A stretch of DNA of 64,000 nt from assembly GCA_030374805.1 (NCBI GenBank), contig JARGSG010000197.1:310001-374000 (forward strand). Reading direction: 5' to 3'. Under the pieces are notes generated by a model that did not search any database, was not told where the DNA came from, and worked only from the letters and a program-made list of their open reading frames with translations. Source of the stretch: Gracilaria gracilis. Taxonomy: Eukaryota; Rhodophyta; Florideophyceae; Gracilariales; Gracilariaceae. Shown here piece after piece: positions 32,271-44,118 of this stretch. The translations under genes and the position numbers were made by a program. Each line of letters begins with the position of its first letter. Position 1 is the first letter of the stretch.

Positions 32271-33568
32271 CTACAGTGCGACGGACGCGTTTGAATGGAA
32301 ACAGCCTTTGTAGTCAGGCAGTTCAGGGTCAAAAAGAGGCAGTGCGTGATCGAGATTCACTCCAGTACAGTAGAGGCGGCAAAGTGCGAGGAAAGCATCC
32401 ACTCCTGCAGGGTAAGATGTAGATTGAGATTGCACGATAATGTCAGCCACTGGTAGCATGAGTGAGAATAGCTCAAGAATGGGTTGGCGGTCATATCGCA
32501 AATGGAACTCGGACAACTCGTGTAGTTCATAATGCCTGATTAACGTGCTCCACAGTTTCAGAAATCTCTCCAACATCCTCACAGTTGTAAGCCAGCGGTG
32601 AGAAACGTCTTGTAAATGCTTAATTGGGCGGGTGCCTTGCAAACTCTCAAACTTTGCCTTCTGCTTGTGACTCTTGTTGAGATGTTTTATGACACGCTTG
32701 AAATCTTTGATCAACGTTCTACTCCCGATGTTCTTTATATTTCGGGAGTCCGCTGTCGTTCCGAAGGCTTCAACAAGTGCACAGTTCAAGAGGTGGGCAA
32801 CGCACCAGTCCCAGTCTCTAGAAAGAAGAGAGGAGCAAAGACGCTTGGCATCCGATCCACTGTCGGATGTGGTGCTCCATACGGCGTCGATTGAAATATT
32901 AAATTCTATTAAAAAAGTTTTGAAACCAGAACTTAAGAATATCGGACATTCTCGTTGTACCAATCAGACTCAATTCTGGCCTGTAATGTCTAAGTGCCAG
33001 CATTGAAGAGCGCAGCTTCCATTTTTTATCTACAAAAAAGACATGAATGCCAAAATAAAAATATATCGTTGGATGTAGGAGAAGTCCAGAGATCAATATT
33101 GAAATGGAACATAGGTATTATCCCTTCAGCTGCAGCATCATTAAACTGTTTCCTCAATACAGTCGTAGTGGCAAGATACATCTCTAGAATAACTTTTTGT
33201 ATGTGTGGCGCAGATATCTTTGCGCAAAACTCCTCTCTTTGATCCAGCATAGTAATAAACGTTCGGAATTCTGCACATTCCACAATAGAAAACGGAAGTA
33301 ACTTCTTGACAATCAGCCGTGCTAGATGAAGCTCATGGTAACGTCTTGGATCACATTTGGCGAATAGTTTTCTTTCCTTTGTGATCTTGCTCTTGCAAAT
33401 TAATTTTCGTTGCAACAACTTCTTCGACCTTTCAGAAACAATTCCATGAACGGCATTGATGTGATCTGATATGTTGCTGTTACTTTTTCCAATCTTCATA
33501 ACTGCCCGACAGCTTCCAATGAGACAGTTCCGGATCCTATTGCTGGAATTTTCGCAAGGTTGTAACAC
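32271..33568 (-). pseudogene. hAT-family transposase, frameshifted
   Basis: Minus-strand pieces in order: 33,568-33,026 holds the N-terminal BED-type zinc-finger tail (NISDHINAVHG), the helical linker ending VECAEFRTFITMLD, and FNIDLWTSPTSNDI. The reading then moves to another frame (FGIHVFFVDKKWKLRSSMLALRHYRPE, about 33,057-32,975) and back into 32,963-32,271, with TTSDSGSDAKRLC, the hAT-typical WCVAHLLNCALVEAFG, the HRWLTTVRMLERFL segment and part of the C-terminal helical domain. At least two frameshifts are needed. The C-terminal dimerisation domain appears cut short. Terminal inverted repeats were not identified. Confidence 0.8.
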
Positions 33569-33579
33569 AATTCCTTTGT

Positions 33580-34330
33580 AATATATAATCGATCATTTAC
33601 GACGTTGCGGTGGAAAGGGAACAACAACGTAGTTGTTGGGGATGGTGAAGTGTTGTAGACCGTGTTTTGCTCTGTGAGATTCTATGTTTTCATACTCAAT
33701 GTGGTGTGATGCTTAGGATACATTTGATATATGTTGGCTTGGGTTCTGGGTTTGTGTACTTTGATGGGTCACCGGAAAGACACATATTAAGTACAAGCGT
33801 ACAATTTGCAGACGACTTCTATCAGGGGATCGCAAGTTTGGGAGACAGTGAAGATAGATCTATGCGGAACCTGTCTGTGGATCCACGACGGTACTTAGGG
33901 CTAAAGTTCATTAGTTTAAAAGAGGTTGTGAAGTCATTCAATTTACATTTACATTTAAATGACTGCCAAATAGCATTCAAACAAACGCTTTAATTAGGAT
34001 AAATAATGGGTATGAATGGCATTCGTTCTTTTGAATGGGTTTTGAATGGAACAGTACAAAATCATTCAAATCCATTCAATTGATATGAATGAGCAGCGAC
34101 GAGAACGGTTTGAATGGCATTCAAATTACATTCAAAGCACTGTAAGCCTTCTTTGAGTGCAATATTTTTCGAATGGCAGTCAACAGTTGGTCCATTAGTT
34201 CGATCTGAGGAACGATTAACGATCCCAAATATATGGAAGGAGATAAGGGCATTGATGCAGTTGGGGATGGTGTAACGAAACGAAGAACTGCAAATATGCG
34301 GATCATTCGAGCTCCAAATACAGTACGCAC
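33580..34330. repeat. TTGAATGG-rich inverted/direct repeats (33,935-34,145)
   Basis: Between about 33,935 and 34,145 the words ttgaatgg, cattcaaa and catttaaatg recur on both strands, forming a low-complexity tract able to fold on itself. The rest of the interval has only short unrecognised frames (for example 33,667-33,993, 108 codons). Confidence 0.45.
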
Positions 34331-34469
34331 CCCGCATCAACTATGAAAATACCAGATGCTTGCGGTGCGATCACTTCAGAAACCGGAAGTGGGAGACGAG
34401 TTGTTCGCGGATTATGGAGTAGATTATAGCTGGGTTACATCGGCGAATCCTATTATAGTAATAAATTAG
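34331..34469 (+). pseudogene. SET-domain C-terminus of the methyltransferase-SET gene (copy E5)
   Basis: The frame ending at TAG 34,467-34,469 reads KYQMLAVRSLQKPEVGDELF then ADYGVDYSWVTSANP, matching the C-terminus of the gene at 1,595-4,642 (EYRTLAVRALRVVEGGEELF, ADYGMEYTWGTSSNP). One TGA lies just upstream where that gene has Gly. Everything before this, including the methyltransferase part, is gone. ORF2 follows on the same strand after about 455 bp, the same order and spacing as at the window's start. Confidence 0.8.
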
Positions 34470-34924
34470 ACCGTATAGTAAATTAGCTATCTGTGAAGCA
34501 ACCCCTTAAACCTCCATAAAAAAGTAGCGCTTATTGAATTCCAACTTCGCCATTGAGCACGAAATAGAAACTAAGCACTTTGGCAGAACTGCAAGATGGA
34601 AGTACATAGATGCATAAAAGGTAGCTAAGAGCATCAAATATGATGGTGTAAGGTTTTTAACATTATGAGAACTATCTAGTTCAGAAATGGAGATTTCATT
34701 ATCAATTTTTCGGTTTCGGAAACGGGGAACAAAAAACCGCACTCGGCGATTTCCACCACACTCCACTCGATTGTGGATGTGCAATCGATCGGTGACGTTC
34801 GATCAGGGCGAGCGCCAAACACGTCGAGAGCAGAACAGTTCCGATTCCAGTGACCTTCGATCACGGTGAGTGGCGAAAACGTCGTGTGCGTAGCATCAAC
34901 GGCAACGAACCGTTCGAATTCCCC

Positions 34925-37490
34925 ATGGCGAAACATAAGACGAGAGGTGCGAATGCGGAGAAGGTTAGTGGTCGCGCGTCAAAGATCAGAAAGCCTGGCG
35001 GAACGGTAATTGGCGAAGTTCACGCCGCTCGTAGTACGCGTGCGCCTCGGAGTAGTTTACGTGCGAACGGGAGAAAGGGTGTGGCGAGGAGCTACAGTGC
35101 GGCGAAGAACGACGGTGCGTCGAAAAGCGATGGTGCGGCGAGGAGCGCCGAAGGCGGAACATCGGAGCGAACGGAGCAAACCGAGCGCACAGAGCGAACG
35201 GTAAGCATTGTGTTGACCAAACTTATTGCGAACGCACAAGAACAAGAAATTGGTCCCAAGAAAAGCGTAGGAGCGCAGCAAGGTATGTCAAAGAAGGTAC
35301 TGCGTGGTAGTCGGGAGAGAAATAGTCGTAAAAGAAGCGAGGAGACTGCCAAAGCTTTAGAGGAGAGCGATAGCGAGGATATGATAGTGAGGGGTAAAGA
35401 GTTTCGTACAGGTTTCGAGGGAAAAAGGATAGCAAGGAGTAGTACCATATTAGGGAGTGGGGGTCTTCGCGGAAGAAAGAGAACTAACGGTGATAAAGTG
35501 CCTAAGGTTGGGGTACCCGAAGGGGTGGAAGGGGAAAGGGAGAGATTGAGGTGTGGTCAGCCGGTGAGGACGCGAGGAGTGGAGAGTTTAGTTTTTGTGA
35601 CGGCAAGTAGAGTGCGAGAAAAAGAAAGCATTGATTTTGAGCAAGAGACTGCGAACCAGGAGAAAGAAGAAGTGGGGCGTGTGCGGCCAATGGCAGATCA
35701 AGAAACAGAGGAGGGTAGTGAGAGAAGAATAGGGAGTGTGGTTCATGGGTTGAGGGGTGTTGAAGTTGTCAAGAAGGGGGGAGATCAGCGACGAGAACAT
35801 GCGGACGGGAGAGGGGTACGACGTAGAAGTGGTGGATCAACGAAGGAAATTTTCGGAGGAACAGCAGCAGTGGTTGAGAGGGATTTCGAAGGGGAGGGCG
35901 ACGTACAAGCCGAACGGCGTCAGGAAGTGAATGTCGTGGAGACAGTGTCACTAACGACCCAAGGGATGTGGGTGAGGCGCAACACCGTTTTACTTCCGAA
36001 TGATGTGGGAGACGAAAGGGACGACGGTCGTGGGGAAAGCGGAGGTAGAATTCGGGGAGATGAATGGGGATCTACAGGGATACGGGAATGCAATGAGGAG
36101 AACTTAAGCGTATTGCCATGGTCTGCACTCGTTCAGACGGTCAATTCACTGAAAGGACAATTGGGATATATATGAAGCAAGATCACTAGACATTGACAGT
36201 GGGTTTGAAGCTGACGCAGGAAGAATTGGGACGGCTGAGGGAGGGAAAAAAAGGCAAAATGTGGTGATCGAAAGTCTTCGGGAGGCAGTGAAGTGGAGGA
36301 AGCGAGCTGGTGGAGGAAAGAAGGTGAGAGGGCGCCGGAAGTATGATATTGGAGTGGAAGAATGTTTTTCTGAACTCGCAAGGGCGGTATATGATAGGAT
36401 TCTTCATTATGCAAAGTTGGAGGCGTCTGAAATTTTGCTCGACACGAAAAAAATTGGTAGAAGCTGAAAGAACAAAAGAGAGACGGTGGGAGAAAGTAGA
36501 GAATGGAGCATGTTTGTAGTTGGGGAGAAGGAGATGGTCCCTAGGTGCCCAATTCAGGTTGCATATGATATGAGGGCGTACACACCATCGACAAAGGGTG
36601 GAAGTGATGTGTTGTTGAAGTATAGAGTCGAGACAGAAATAATGGCAGGGACGTGAGACAAGATAAGGGAAGCGGGGAGGAAGATTGCGTGGAAAATGTA
36701 AGCTCAGACAAGTGTCTGAAGCAGCGGATGAAGCCGACGATAAGTGATGTGATTAGGTTGCGAAAGCGGGCTGCTCGGGAAACATTATTCTCTTTATTGG
36801 GATATGATTTGATTGCGAAGCGGGCAAAGCCTAGCGAGGGTACAGAGCTTGGTGAGTAGTTGAAGAAGTTGATAGATGAGGCTTGGGAGAAGCTTATGGG
36901 AAGTGAAGAGGATGGAATGAAAAAGTTGTGCGCGTGGAGAATTAGCCGTTCCGAAGATCTTACGTACTCTCGGTCAACTGTACATACTCTACCGTGGGGC
37001 TGTAATAAAGAAGATAAGTATTTGAAGCATGGAATGGCGGTGGCAGCATTGGAAGAGTATATGGGATACGCCGTGAGGCCAAATTTAAAGGGGAAAAGCA
37101 CTACTTGGATGGAACAGTGATGTACCTCGCCAGACGTGATGCATGGATTGGATGTGTGGTGAAAACTATGAACGAGGGGGTGGGACGGGGAGAACAAGGG
37201 CAGCTCTTGTTTTCGACATTGTATGTATGGTTTCTGCCAAGGGCAGTGGAAGGCATATTGAAGGTGACATGAGAATTGGTGAGGGACGAGCACGGCGAAT
37301 AGTTTGAGAACGATGAGATTTTAAAGGGGGATCCGAGGTGTGTGTACAAAAATTCGAAGAGGACTACGACGGTTGGCCTGCGGCCTCCATCGAGGTAGAA
37401 GGTATATCTAGCGGTGAGGGAGGAAAACGTTATGGCGAGTTTAACGCAGAGACTTGGAGCAGGTCTTGATTGCTGCATAGCAGCGTACTG
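34925..37490 (+). pseudogene. Large-element ORF2 (basic protein), copy E5, frameshifted
   Basis: The start at 34,925 is set by alignment with the copy at 1,105. The first frame runs to 36,175: a basic N-terminus, the RTE run, a possible GTAAGC donor near 35,202, then a long charged, Arg/Glu-rich, low-complexity stretch. Coding appears to continue through frame changes and stops (36,261-36,467; 36,653-36,859; 36,860-37,120) into a more globular C-terminal part, with KRAARETLFSLLGYDLIAKR, SRSTVHTLPWG, VVKTMNEGVGRGEQGQLLFS and RTTTVGLRPPSR. That C-terminal part is conserved on the minus strand at 63,600-64,000 and near 53,960-54,130. It is convergent with the transposase. I recognise no known domain; it is specific to this element family. 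Confidence 0.6.
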
Positions 37491-37689
37491 ACTGGAGACG
37501 CCCAGTTTCAGTCGTGTGGTTGGGCACTGGGGAAATGATAAAAATGGGGCAGAAGAAGTAGAGGGGAGAGAGTAGGATGAATAAGAGTGGGAGAAGTGGA
37601 GATAGTTGTGTAATCATGACGGGGTGATATTTACTCTTTATCCAATACATATCTCCACCCTTTCCAGTTGAAGAGGGTTGTAGTGATTG

Positions 37690-39247
37690 GTTAAAGAGAA
37701 TCATATACAATGAATTCTATGGCGGGGAGGAAGTGGGAGCGGGAGCCTTGGGAGGTGGCGAGGATGTCCTTTGCTCCTGGGATGTCTGCGCAGTAGCTGG
37801 CGATGATTGGGCGACACTGGGGGAGCACGCTATTAGCGTCACGGAAGGGGAAGCCAGTGAGGCCGGAGGAGAGAAGAGAGTCGAGAATGTTGGAGATGGA
37901 ATGCTGAATGAGGGGCATTTTGGTAGAGAGGGAGATGCTGGAGGAGGTTTGGGTGATGTTTTCGGGGACTTGAGAAGGGGTTACTAGATTGAAATAGGTT
38001 GGAAGGAACCCGGGGAAGGTGAGGTTGTCGATGATTTATTTGCAACAGAACGAATTGTAGAAGTTGAGGAGGGTGATATGAAGAGGGTAGGGCGTGATGG
38101 AAGAGGATTTGATGGAGGTGGAGGACTTGTAGAGTATACTTGGACGAAGCCAATGAAAGAGTCGATACCAGTGTTTTCAGAGGTGTGGCAGATGCAGTAG
38201 TTATTGGAAGACGGCACGATTGCGTGCTTGACGGCTGGGAAAGCTTCTTTTCAAAGGGAGGAAGCAATGCGGTGAGCGAAAGCGGCAGAGCTAGAGAAGT
38301 TTTCATGGAGGACGTGGTGGGAGAAGGTGTTGTCGAAGTATTTGAGTGCGAGTTTTCGTTCAAGAAGTTCAATAGCATCCTTTCGGAAGATGGTGGCTTT
38401 GAAGTGGTGATCGGGGTCGTGAAGGGTGGTGGAGGTGAAACCGATGTTGCTGATGTGGTGTTGAAAGAGGTCTGTTTAGCGTTTGGGACACTGGGAGGCG
38501 GAGAAGACGGCGTTATGGAAGGCTGAATTGTAGAATGAGGGGTTGTGTAGCCCTATGAACATCAAATCTGGCCAAAATATGGCCGAGATATGGCCGAAAT
38601 GTGGCCGTTTAGCTCGAAAGTTTGTGAGAACGTTTAACCAGCGAAGACAAACAAGTTTCATTTTTCTTCATATGGCCGAAATATGGCCGATACGTGGCCC
38701 AAATATGGCCGAATGTTACACGTGTAAGCTAACAAAAACTCTTATTTTCATTAGTTACACATTCTCCAAAAATTTCGACCTACGTAGGAGAGAGATGAGT
38801 TCGTCTGCCTTGCGGTGGCCGAGGGTAGAAGCGATGGAAGAGATGTAGAAGAACGTTCGTTCGAGATGTGGGTTGTTGTGGATAGGGAAGGAGCAGGGCC
38901 GTGGGGGAGGAGAGGAGGGAGAAGAGGAGCAGACGGTGGTGCCTACGATATGCTAGGCGTCTTGAGTGTGGACGGAGAGGGAGAGCTGTTGCTGGTGGTA
39001 GAAGTCGTTGTCGGCGATGGAGCAGTTATTTGAAGGCCGATTGGAGAGAGGAGGTGTAGATGGTGGTGGGAGCTGAGGGGGTGGACTTGTGACGCTTTGT
39101 ACGTGCTGGGAAGTGAGGAACGTTGCCGCCGGGGGAGAGGAAACGCTTGTTGGCAGTGGGACGGTTGGGGCATCTTCTTTCGTGCCTTTGAATGGCGGTA
39201 ATGGTTCGTTCGAAGAAGGAACATCCTTCAAAGCAGCAATTAGGCAT
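37690..39247 (-). pseudogene. Large-element transposase, copy E5 (N-terminal half)
   Basis: Minus-strand coding begins near 39,247 with the best-preserved finger, MPNCCFEGCSFFERTITAIQ followed by RHERRCPN (C-x4-C...H-x3-C), then a Pro/Ser linker and the helical segment HRKADELISLL. It is cut there by a 235-bp insertion (38,553-38,788) and resumes with NPSFYNSAFHNAVFSASQC, NIGFTSTTLHDPD, TIFRKDAIELLER and IIASYCADIPGAKDIL. Near 37,735 the homology jumps directly to the transposase-ORF2 intergenic sequence, so the C-terminal half is deleted. Several frameshifts are present. Confidence 0.7.
38553..38788. mobile_element. Small insertion with ATGGCCGAAAT repeats inside the transposase
   Basis: Comparison with the copies at 51.0 and 60.6 kb shows about 235 bp of foreign DNA breaking the transposase between LISLL and HNPSF. 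A TAG or GTAG sequence borders both sides (…ttgtgtag at the left, …ctacgtag at the right), compatible with a 3-4 bp target duplication. Inside, a degenerate 12-bp word (atatggccgaaa) occurs about seven times in two clusters. No coding capacity; its family is unknown. Confidence 0.6.
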
Positions 39248-39359
39248 GGCGGGGAACGGTGTGGGGGTGTTGGGGGAGAGCGAGGTACGTAGTGGTGGGG
39301 AGCGTAATATGGCGCACGGAGGTTGGGACGGAGTGATGGGGGAGGTGGCACGTGATGCG

Positions 39360-39809
39360 AAGGCGTTTCAAAAGTGAGAGAATAAACGGCCGATATGTGA
39401 TATGAGAGTTGTGGAATAGATGTGCTGTATCTCTATAGAGAGTTTCTATTCGAAAGGTTTGTATTCTTCTAATCGTATTTCATAAGCAGCTATCTATGTA
39501 TATATATCACTATTTGGGGATATATATCTCTATTTGGCGCCGTAAAGGTCTAAGTATGTGCCACTTACACACTTACATTGGGTTCGGAAACTAGCATTAA
39601 CGGAAGTAACATGCTAGTTGGTCTTCCATCCAAACTAGCAATGATAGAAATAATCGTGAATGATTCTTCCCACACAAAATAGCACAAGTGGAAATTTGGA
39701 AATATTTTCGGAAATTAAGCATAACCAAATTTGGATAAATTCACCGGTTTTTCGATCATTTTAATTCGGTCATTTTTGACACCAAAAATAACATTCTGAT
39801 AACACTGCC
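39360..39809 (-). mobile_element. Left terminus of the large transposon, copy E5 (reversed)
   Basis: Read on the minus strand from 39,809, this matches the leaders starting at 50,026, 43,581 and 59,650: a degenerate terminal repeat (aacattctgataacactgcc on the plus strand), tgaccgaattaaaa, then GCTAGTTT motifs near 39,590, 39,612 and 39,635, and about 450 bp of leader before the transposase. Its ttggtgtcaaaaatgacc wording groups it with copy E3, unlike E2 and E4. Confidence 0.75.
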
Positions 39810-39819
39810 GTACAAAAGA

Positions 39820-41275
39820 ATGGCCGAGGGACATATAGTCCAGATAAAATCAGGCTGCAACCTCAAAGGTGACCTTATGAAACCAGGACTCCATTTTGAT
39901 CCAAAACACACAACAACGTACACAGCAGGTAAGACGACCCAGCATATGCTGTTAACCCTCCATGCCGCAAAAAACCTACCGCTTGAATACCTCGATATAA
40001 AATCAGCATACCTCCACGAACATCATAATCATAACCGTCCAATATACGTGAAACAGATGCAATTCTTTTACGTCATATACAAAAATCCTGGCACATATGG
40101 CCGTCTTGTTGAAAACATGTATGAATCACCGCCGTCGGCGTAATTATACAATCATGGTCTTCAAAAATTCCTATGATCTCTGGAATTCATCAGCTCGGAA
40201 CACGGCCCCTGTTTATACATATGTCAAACCGGGAAAAACTTCACCATATTCAGCACAACGATAGATGATTTTCTCTTCCTTGCATCGACACAAGACCTCA
40301 TCGATGAACTGTACTAAAAATGCTTCGAAAATACAGGATCAAAAGACTGGCAGAACCGTGGAGATTCCTCAATTGGACAATCACACGTTCACAACGTGGA
40401 ATGCATCTCACACAGCCAGATGAAATTGACGCCTTACTCGAATAAACAAAGATGGAAACCTGCAACCCGTCTGTCACACCGTATAATAATATGCAAATAT
40501 TGGACCATTAGCTACCAACCCGAAACTTTACAGGAGATAAAGCCAAGCGTTATCGACAGATCCTGAGAGAATCAAGTTACATTACTGACAGCACGCGTCC
40601 AAATATTGCGTACGCCACGAACAGATTAGCACAACACATGATTCGCCCACAGGTACATCACCAGCAAGCACTAAAGACCTTGTTACGGTACTTAAATGGC
40701 ACTAAGTTCTACAGTCTCTTCTTTCCGAAGAAATCGCACCAACACACCACTGGCAACCCACTGAGCGCGTGTACAGCGATTCAGATAATTCCAACGCGAC
40801 ATATCGGAAGTCCATTTCTGGCACAGTTCACTTTCTCAACACCACTCCGGAATCATGGCCCTTGCGCAAACAAAACATCGTGGTGCTTTTGAAGACAAGG
40901 TCCGAGTACATTGCAGCAGCAGGGGCCCCCCGAAACACTAAATGGCTTTCAAAACTTCTCAAGGACATGAAATCACAAATCACAAACGACACGCCGCATC
41001 ATATCGACAACGAACCTCCCCCCTAAATAGCGGAGAATCAAGCTTTTACCAAGGAACGTAAGTACATCGATTTACACGAACACCAACTCCAGCACCATGT
41101 GTTCTATCGCACGATCAATCTGCAAAGAATTCTAACAGCTACCATAAAGGACAAAATCTCCACGAAACCTCTTCACAGGGATCGATATAGACAACTAGTG
41201 CAAATGCTCAGCGGAAGCCCCAGATCTGAACGAAAATGTGATACAGTAACTCGGGGATCTCAAGAAGCACCCTGA
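39820..41275 (+). pseudogene. Ty1/copia retrotransposon fragment (RT to RNase H)
   Basis: In order: the RT start (LEYLDIKSAYLHEHHNHNRP, the first catalytic Asp region, then IYVKQM), a decayed YVDD box read as STTIDDFLFLAS, the inter-domain GSLLYITDSTRPDIAYATN-type segment (here SSYITDSTRPNIAYATNRLA), RPQVHHQQALKTLLRYLNGT, RNase H (YSDSDNSNATYRKSISGT, SEYIAAAGAP), and the terminal region (KYIDLHEHQLQHHV, then KPLHRDRYRQLVQ). Several stops and frameshifts. Gag, protease, integrase and the first RT part are missing: the fragment begins directly at the terminal repeat of copy E5. Confidence 0.85.
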
Positions 41276-41279
41276 ATTT

Positions 41280-43578
41280 TGCTGCATCATATTTTCTGGA
41301 CTTCAAACAGCATTACAGTGAGGTGCAGAATAGTACTTAGGAGCCGACGACGGCGAGACGAAAGTAAAGAAAAAGGCAGTCTCTTTCACTCATACACTTC
41401 GCCCTGTTGTACAGGTTCGCCCTTTCTCCGGATCATACCCCGCCCTCTCGAGTCTGTGCTCCGCAGTGCGCTTCGTTTTTCTATTTTCTATTTCGCCCAG
41501 TCCGTTACAGGAGACGCCACATCAAGCGGATTCTATCCTATTGGCTTCCCGATTTCCAACCTCCATCTCCGTCGGAAAGTCACGGAGAGTTCGCCCGGAG
41601 TTACGCCTAGCACATGTTGGCATCATCGGAGGGTTCTGCCACTTATCTGCTCCAATAGGTAGCAAGGCTGAACAACTTGTGTGCGTAGCCACTGGCACGG
41701 TTTTTCTTCCTTCTTTCTGTCCCCGGCTTCTCCCCACAGCACATGGAAAAGGAAAACATATGTCATTGACGGAAGTAGGTTTAATGGCCATCAAGGCTAC
41801 ATACTACGACAACACCGCATAGCGGGAATCAGGTGGAAAATGAACTACGCCACCGATCCTTGGTTGGAAGAGCCCGGAGCACCGTCGCCACCACCCCCAT
41901 TGCTGGGATTGGATCCGCCAGCAAGGCGTGCAGCCAACGCTCTTGTATTGCGGCGAGGTCCACGCTCGCAACATTTGGGGAAATTCCAACTCCTCAAAAA
42001 AAACTGAGCGATCATAGCCGCATCACCAGCCCCCCCTATAAAGGGCCGGACGGCAGGCACCACGATCACGTCAGGTTCGTCCGAGGGAGAAGCCAAAAAG
42101 GCGCTTACCAATGAAAGTTCGGGCTCTGGTGGATTCACCGGCTCAACCATCGCAGTTGCCGAGGCAGCCCTGTCGTTGGAGGTCGGCAAATCCACATTGG
42201 TGGAAGAACCCACTTCGTCTACGTCTTTATCATGGCACATCTCGGGTTCTTCGTCCATCATTTGGTAATCGACAATGCCGTAGGCGTGGTAAACCCGTTA
42301 GCGTCAACGAATCCAACGGGATGCCAGTGAGGGATGTACCTCAGAGCCACTCGGAGAGCTCCCGCTTCAGCTTCGGTGATCTCTTGCACCACGCATGGGT
42401 AGGAAAAGATCAAGTCTTCTCCTGCTAATGGCGTGCGTCGTTCCGGTGACCGGTCGAAACCGCCGTCCTCGTGACCGCGGCCAGTTTCAGTGAAGGGCAC
42501 ACTGGTCCGATGACGTAGGGCGACTACGTCGAGGAGCCCAAGAACTTCTTTGGCATTGTTTTTACCTCCAAGAGGTACCCGCAACGAAAGTTTTAGGATA
42601 CACGCACGAAGGCGAGGCAGAATATCACAGTCGATGCTTGTCGTATACTTCCCATAAGAGATAAGCCACGGTTTGGATTGCTCACTTGGTGAGCACAGCG
42701 AACCACAGTCCAAAATACGGATCCTCGATGAGGCTTGAGCTCAGACAGATGATGACCGGGGGCAACTCAACGTAGCACCCGCAAAACACTTCCACCGAGA
42801 ACCAGAATGCGGGAATGGGATCGTAACGGCCCAGCCGGTGATTGTGCCGGACTTGATTGATCTCTCCGTGTTTTGATACGGGAAGAGAAACTCGAATCCG
42901 GAACGCGTGCGACGCTCATCGTGGATGAAGTTCTGTAGCCACCGTGAAGGAGACTCCCGACGCAGATAACTGAACTCCGCAAAGAGGACTGGATGAATGC
43001 GACACTCCCCCTCATGGCGTAAAACAGGACGTCCTCTCAAAGAGAAAGTTTCGATCACCGCCAAGCGGGTGCAGTACGAAATCTCGCCTTTTGTATTGTA
43101 CAATTGGAGATCAAAGCTGATGGAATCATAGATTGCGAACTCGAAGTTCGCCCGGCTCTACGGTGCGTACCCCAAGCGAATCACTGCCATCTGAGTGGAA
43201 GTCAGCGATTCGCCGGAACGCCGCAGAACTGTGTGAGGAGGAATGGCCACCCGTCAACGCCAATCCCACGAAGTTGTGACTGTCATGAGCTCTTTGTTGA
43301 AGATGGGGGTAGAATGAAACCACGGAGGAGTTTGGAGGAGATGCGCATGAACGTGAAGGTTCTGTCCGACTAGCTCGTTGTAGAAAGGTCACGGCACTTC
43401 GTGCCTGATGTGACCGTGAGGCTGCTTCCCCGGAGGGGGAATGGACCCACCACTGGCGTTGTTGCCCTGGGACGCCCCAGAAGCATTCACGCTATGCGGA
43501 AGTGGCACGGAACGAAATCCGGAAAAGTATCCCGGGTTCGGAGGTTGACCACTTATCGAGCGGGGAACTCGAGGGACA
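41280..43578. other. Unassigned region with long minus-strand frames
   Basis: Minus-strand frames at 43,103-42,741 (120 codons), 42,713-42,258 (151 codons) and 42,261-41,845 (138 codons) have ordinary composition and could be one gene with frame changes; the last is acidic with Pro/Gly runs. None matches a family I know. Plus-strand frames at 41,279-41,822 overlap each other. I cannot say whether this is a host gene or the gag-like part of another element. No LTR was found for the adjacent copia fragment. Confidence 0.3.
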
Positions 43579-44118
43579 ACGTCGGTGTTATCGGAATGCT
43601 AGTTTAGCGGTCAAAAATGACCGAATTAAAACGAACGAAAAACCGGTGAATTTATCCAAATTTGGAAGTGCTAATTTCCGAAAATATTCCCACCTTTCCA
43701 CTTCTGCTAGTTTTTTCCGAAAGAATTATTCCAAATCATTTCCATCTTTGCGAGTTTGGGTGGAAGGGAAACTAGCATGCTTCTTCCGTTTATGGTAGTT
43801 TCGCAGCACAATGTAGGTGTGTAGGTGCCACCTATTTTCATGTAAACGATAGCGAATAGCAATATAGATACTTACATAACTACTTATCGAAAAGGGATAG
43901 AAGTATACAAATACAAAGAATACCTTTTCAATTTGTGGAGATCGGTTCACTAGAGAACACGTTCACATCATACATTTATAAAAGCAATATTTGAAACGCC
44001 TTCGCATCATGTGTAAACGTCCCCATCATTCTTTCCCAACGTCCGTGCCCCATAATGCGCTCCCCGGTACGTAACCCCTCATCCCCCGCCATCCCTTCAC
44101 CCTTCCCCAACATTCGAA

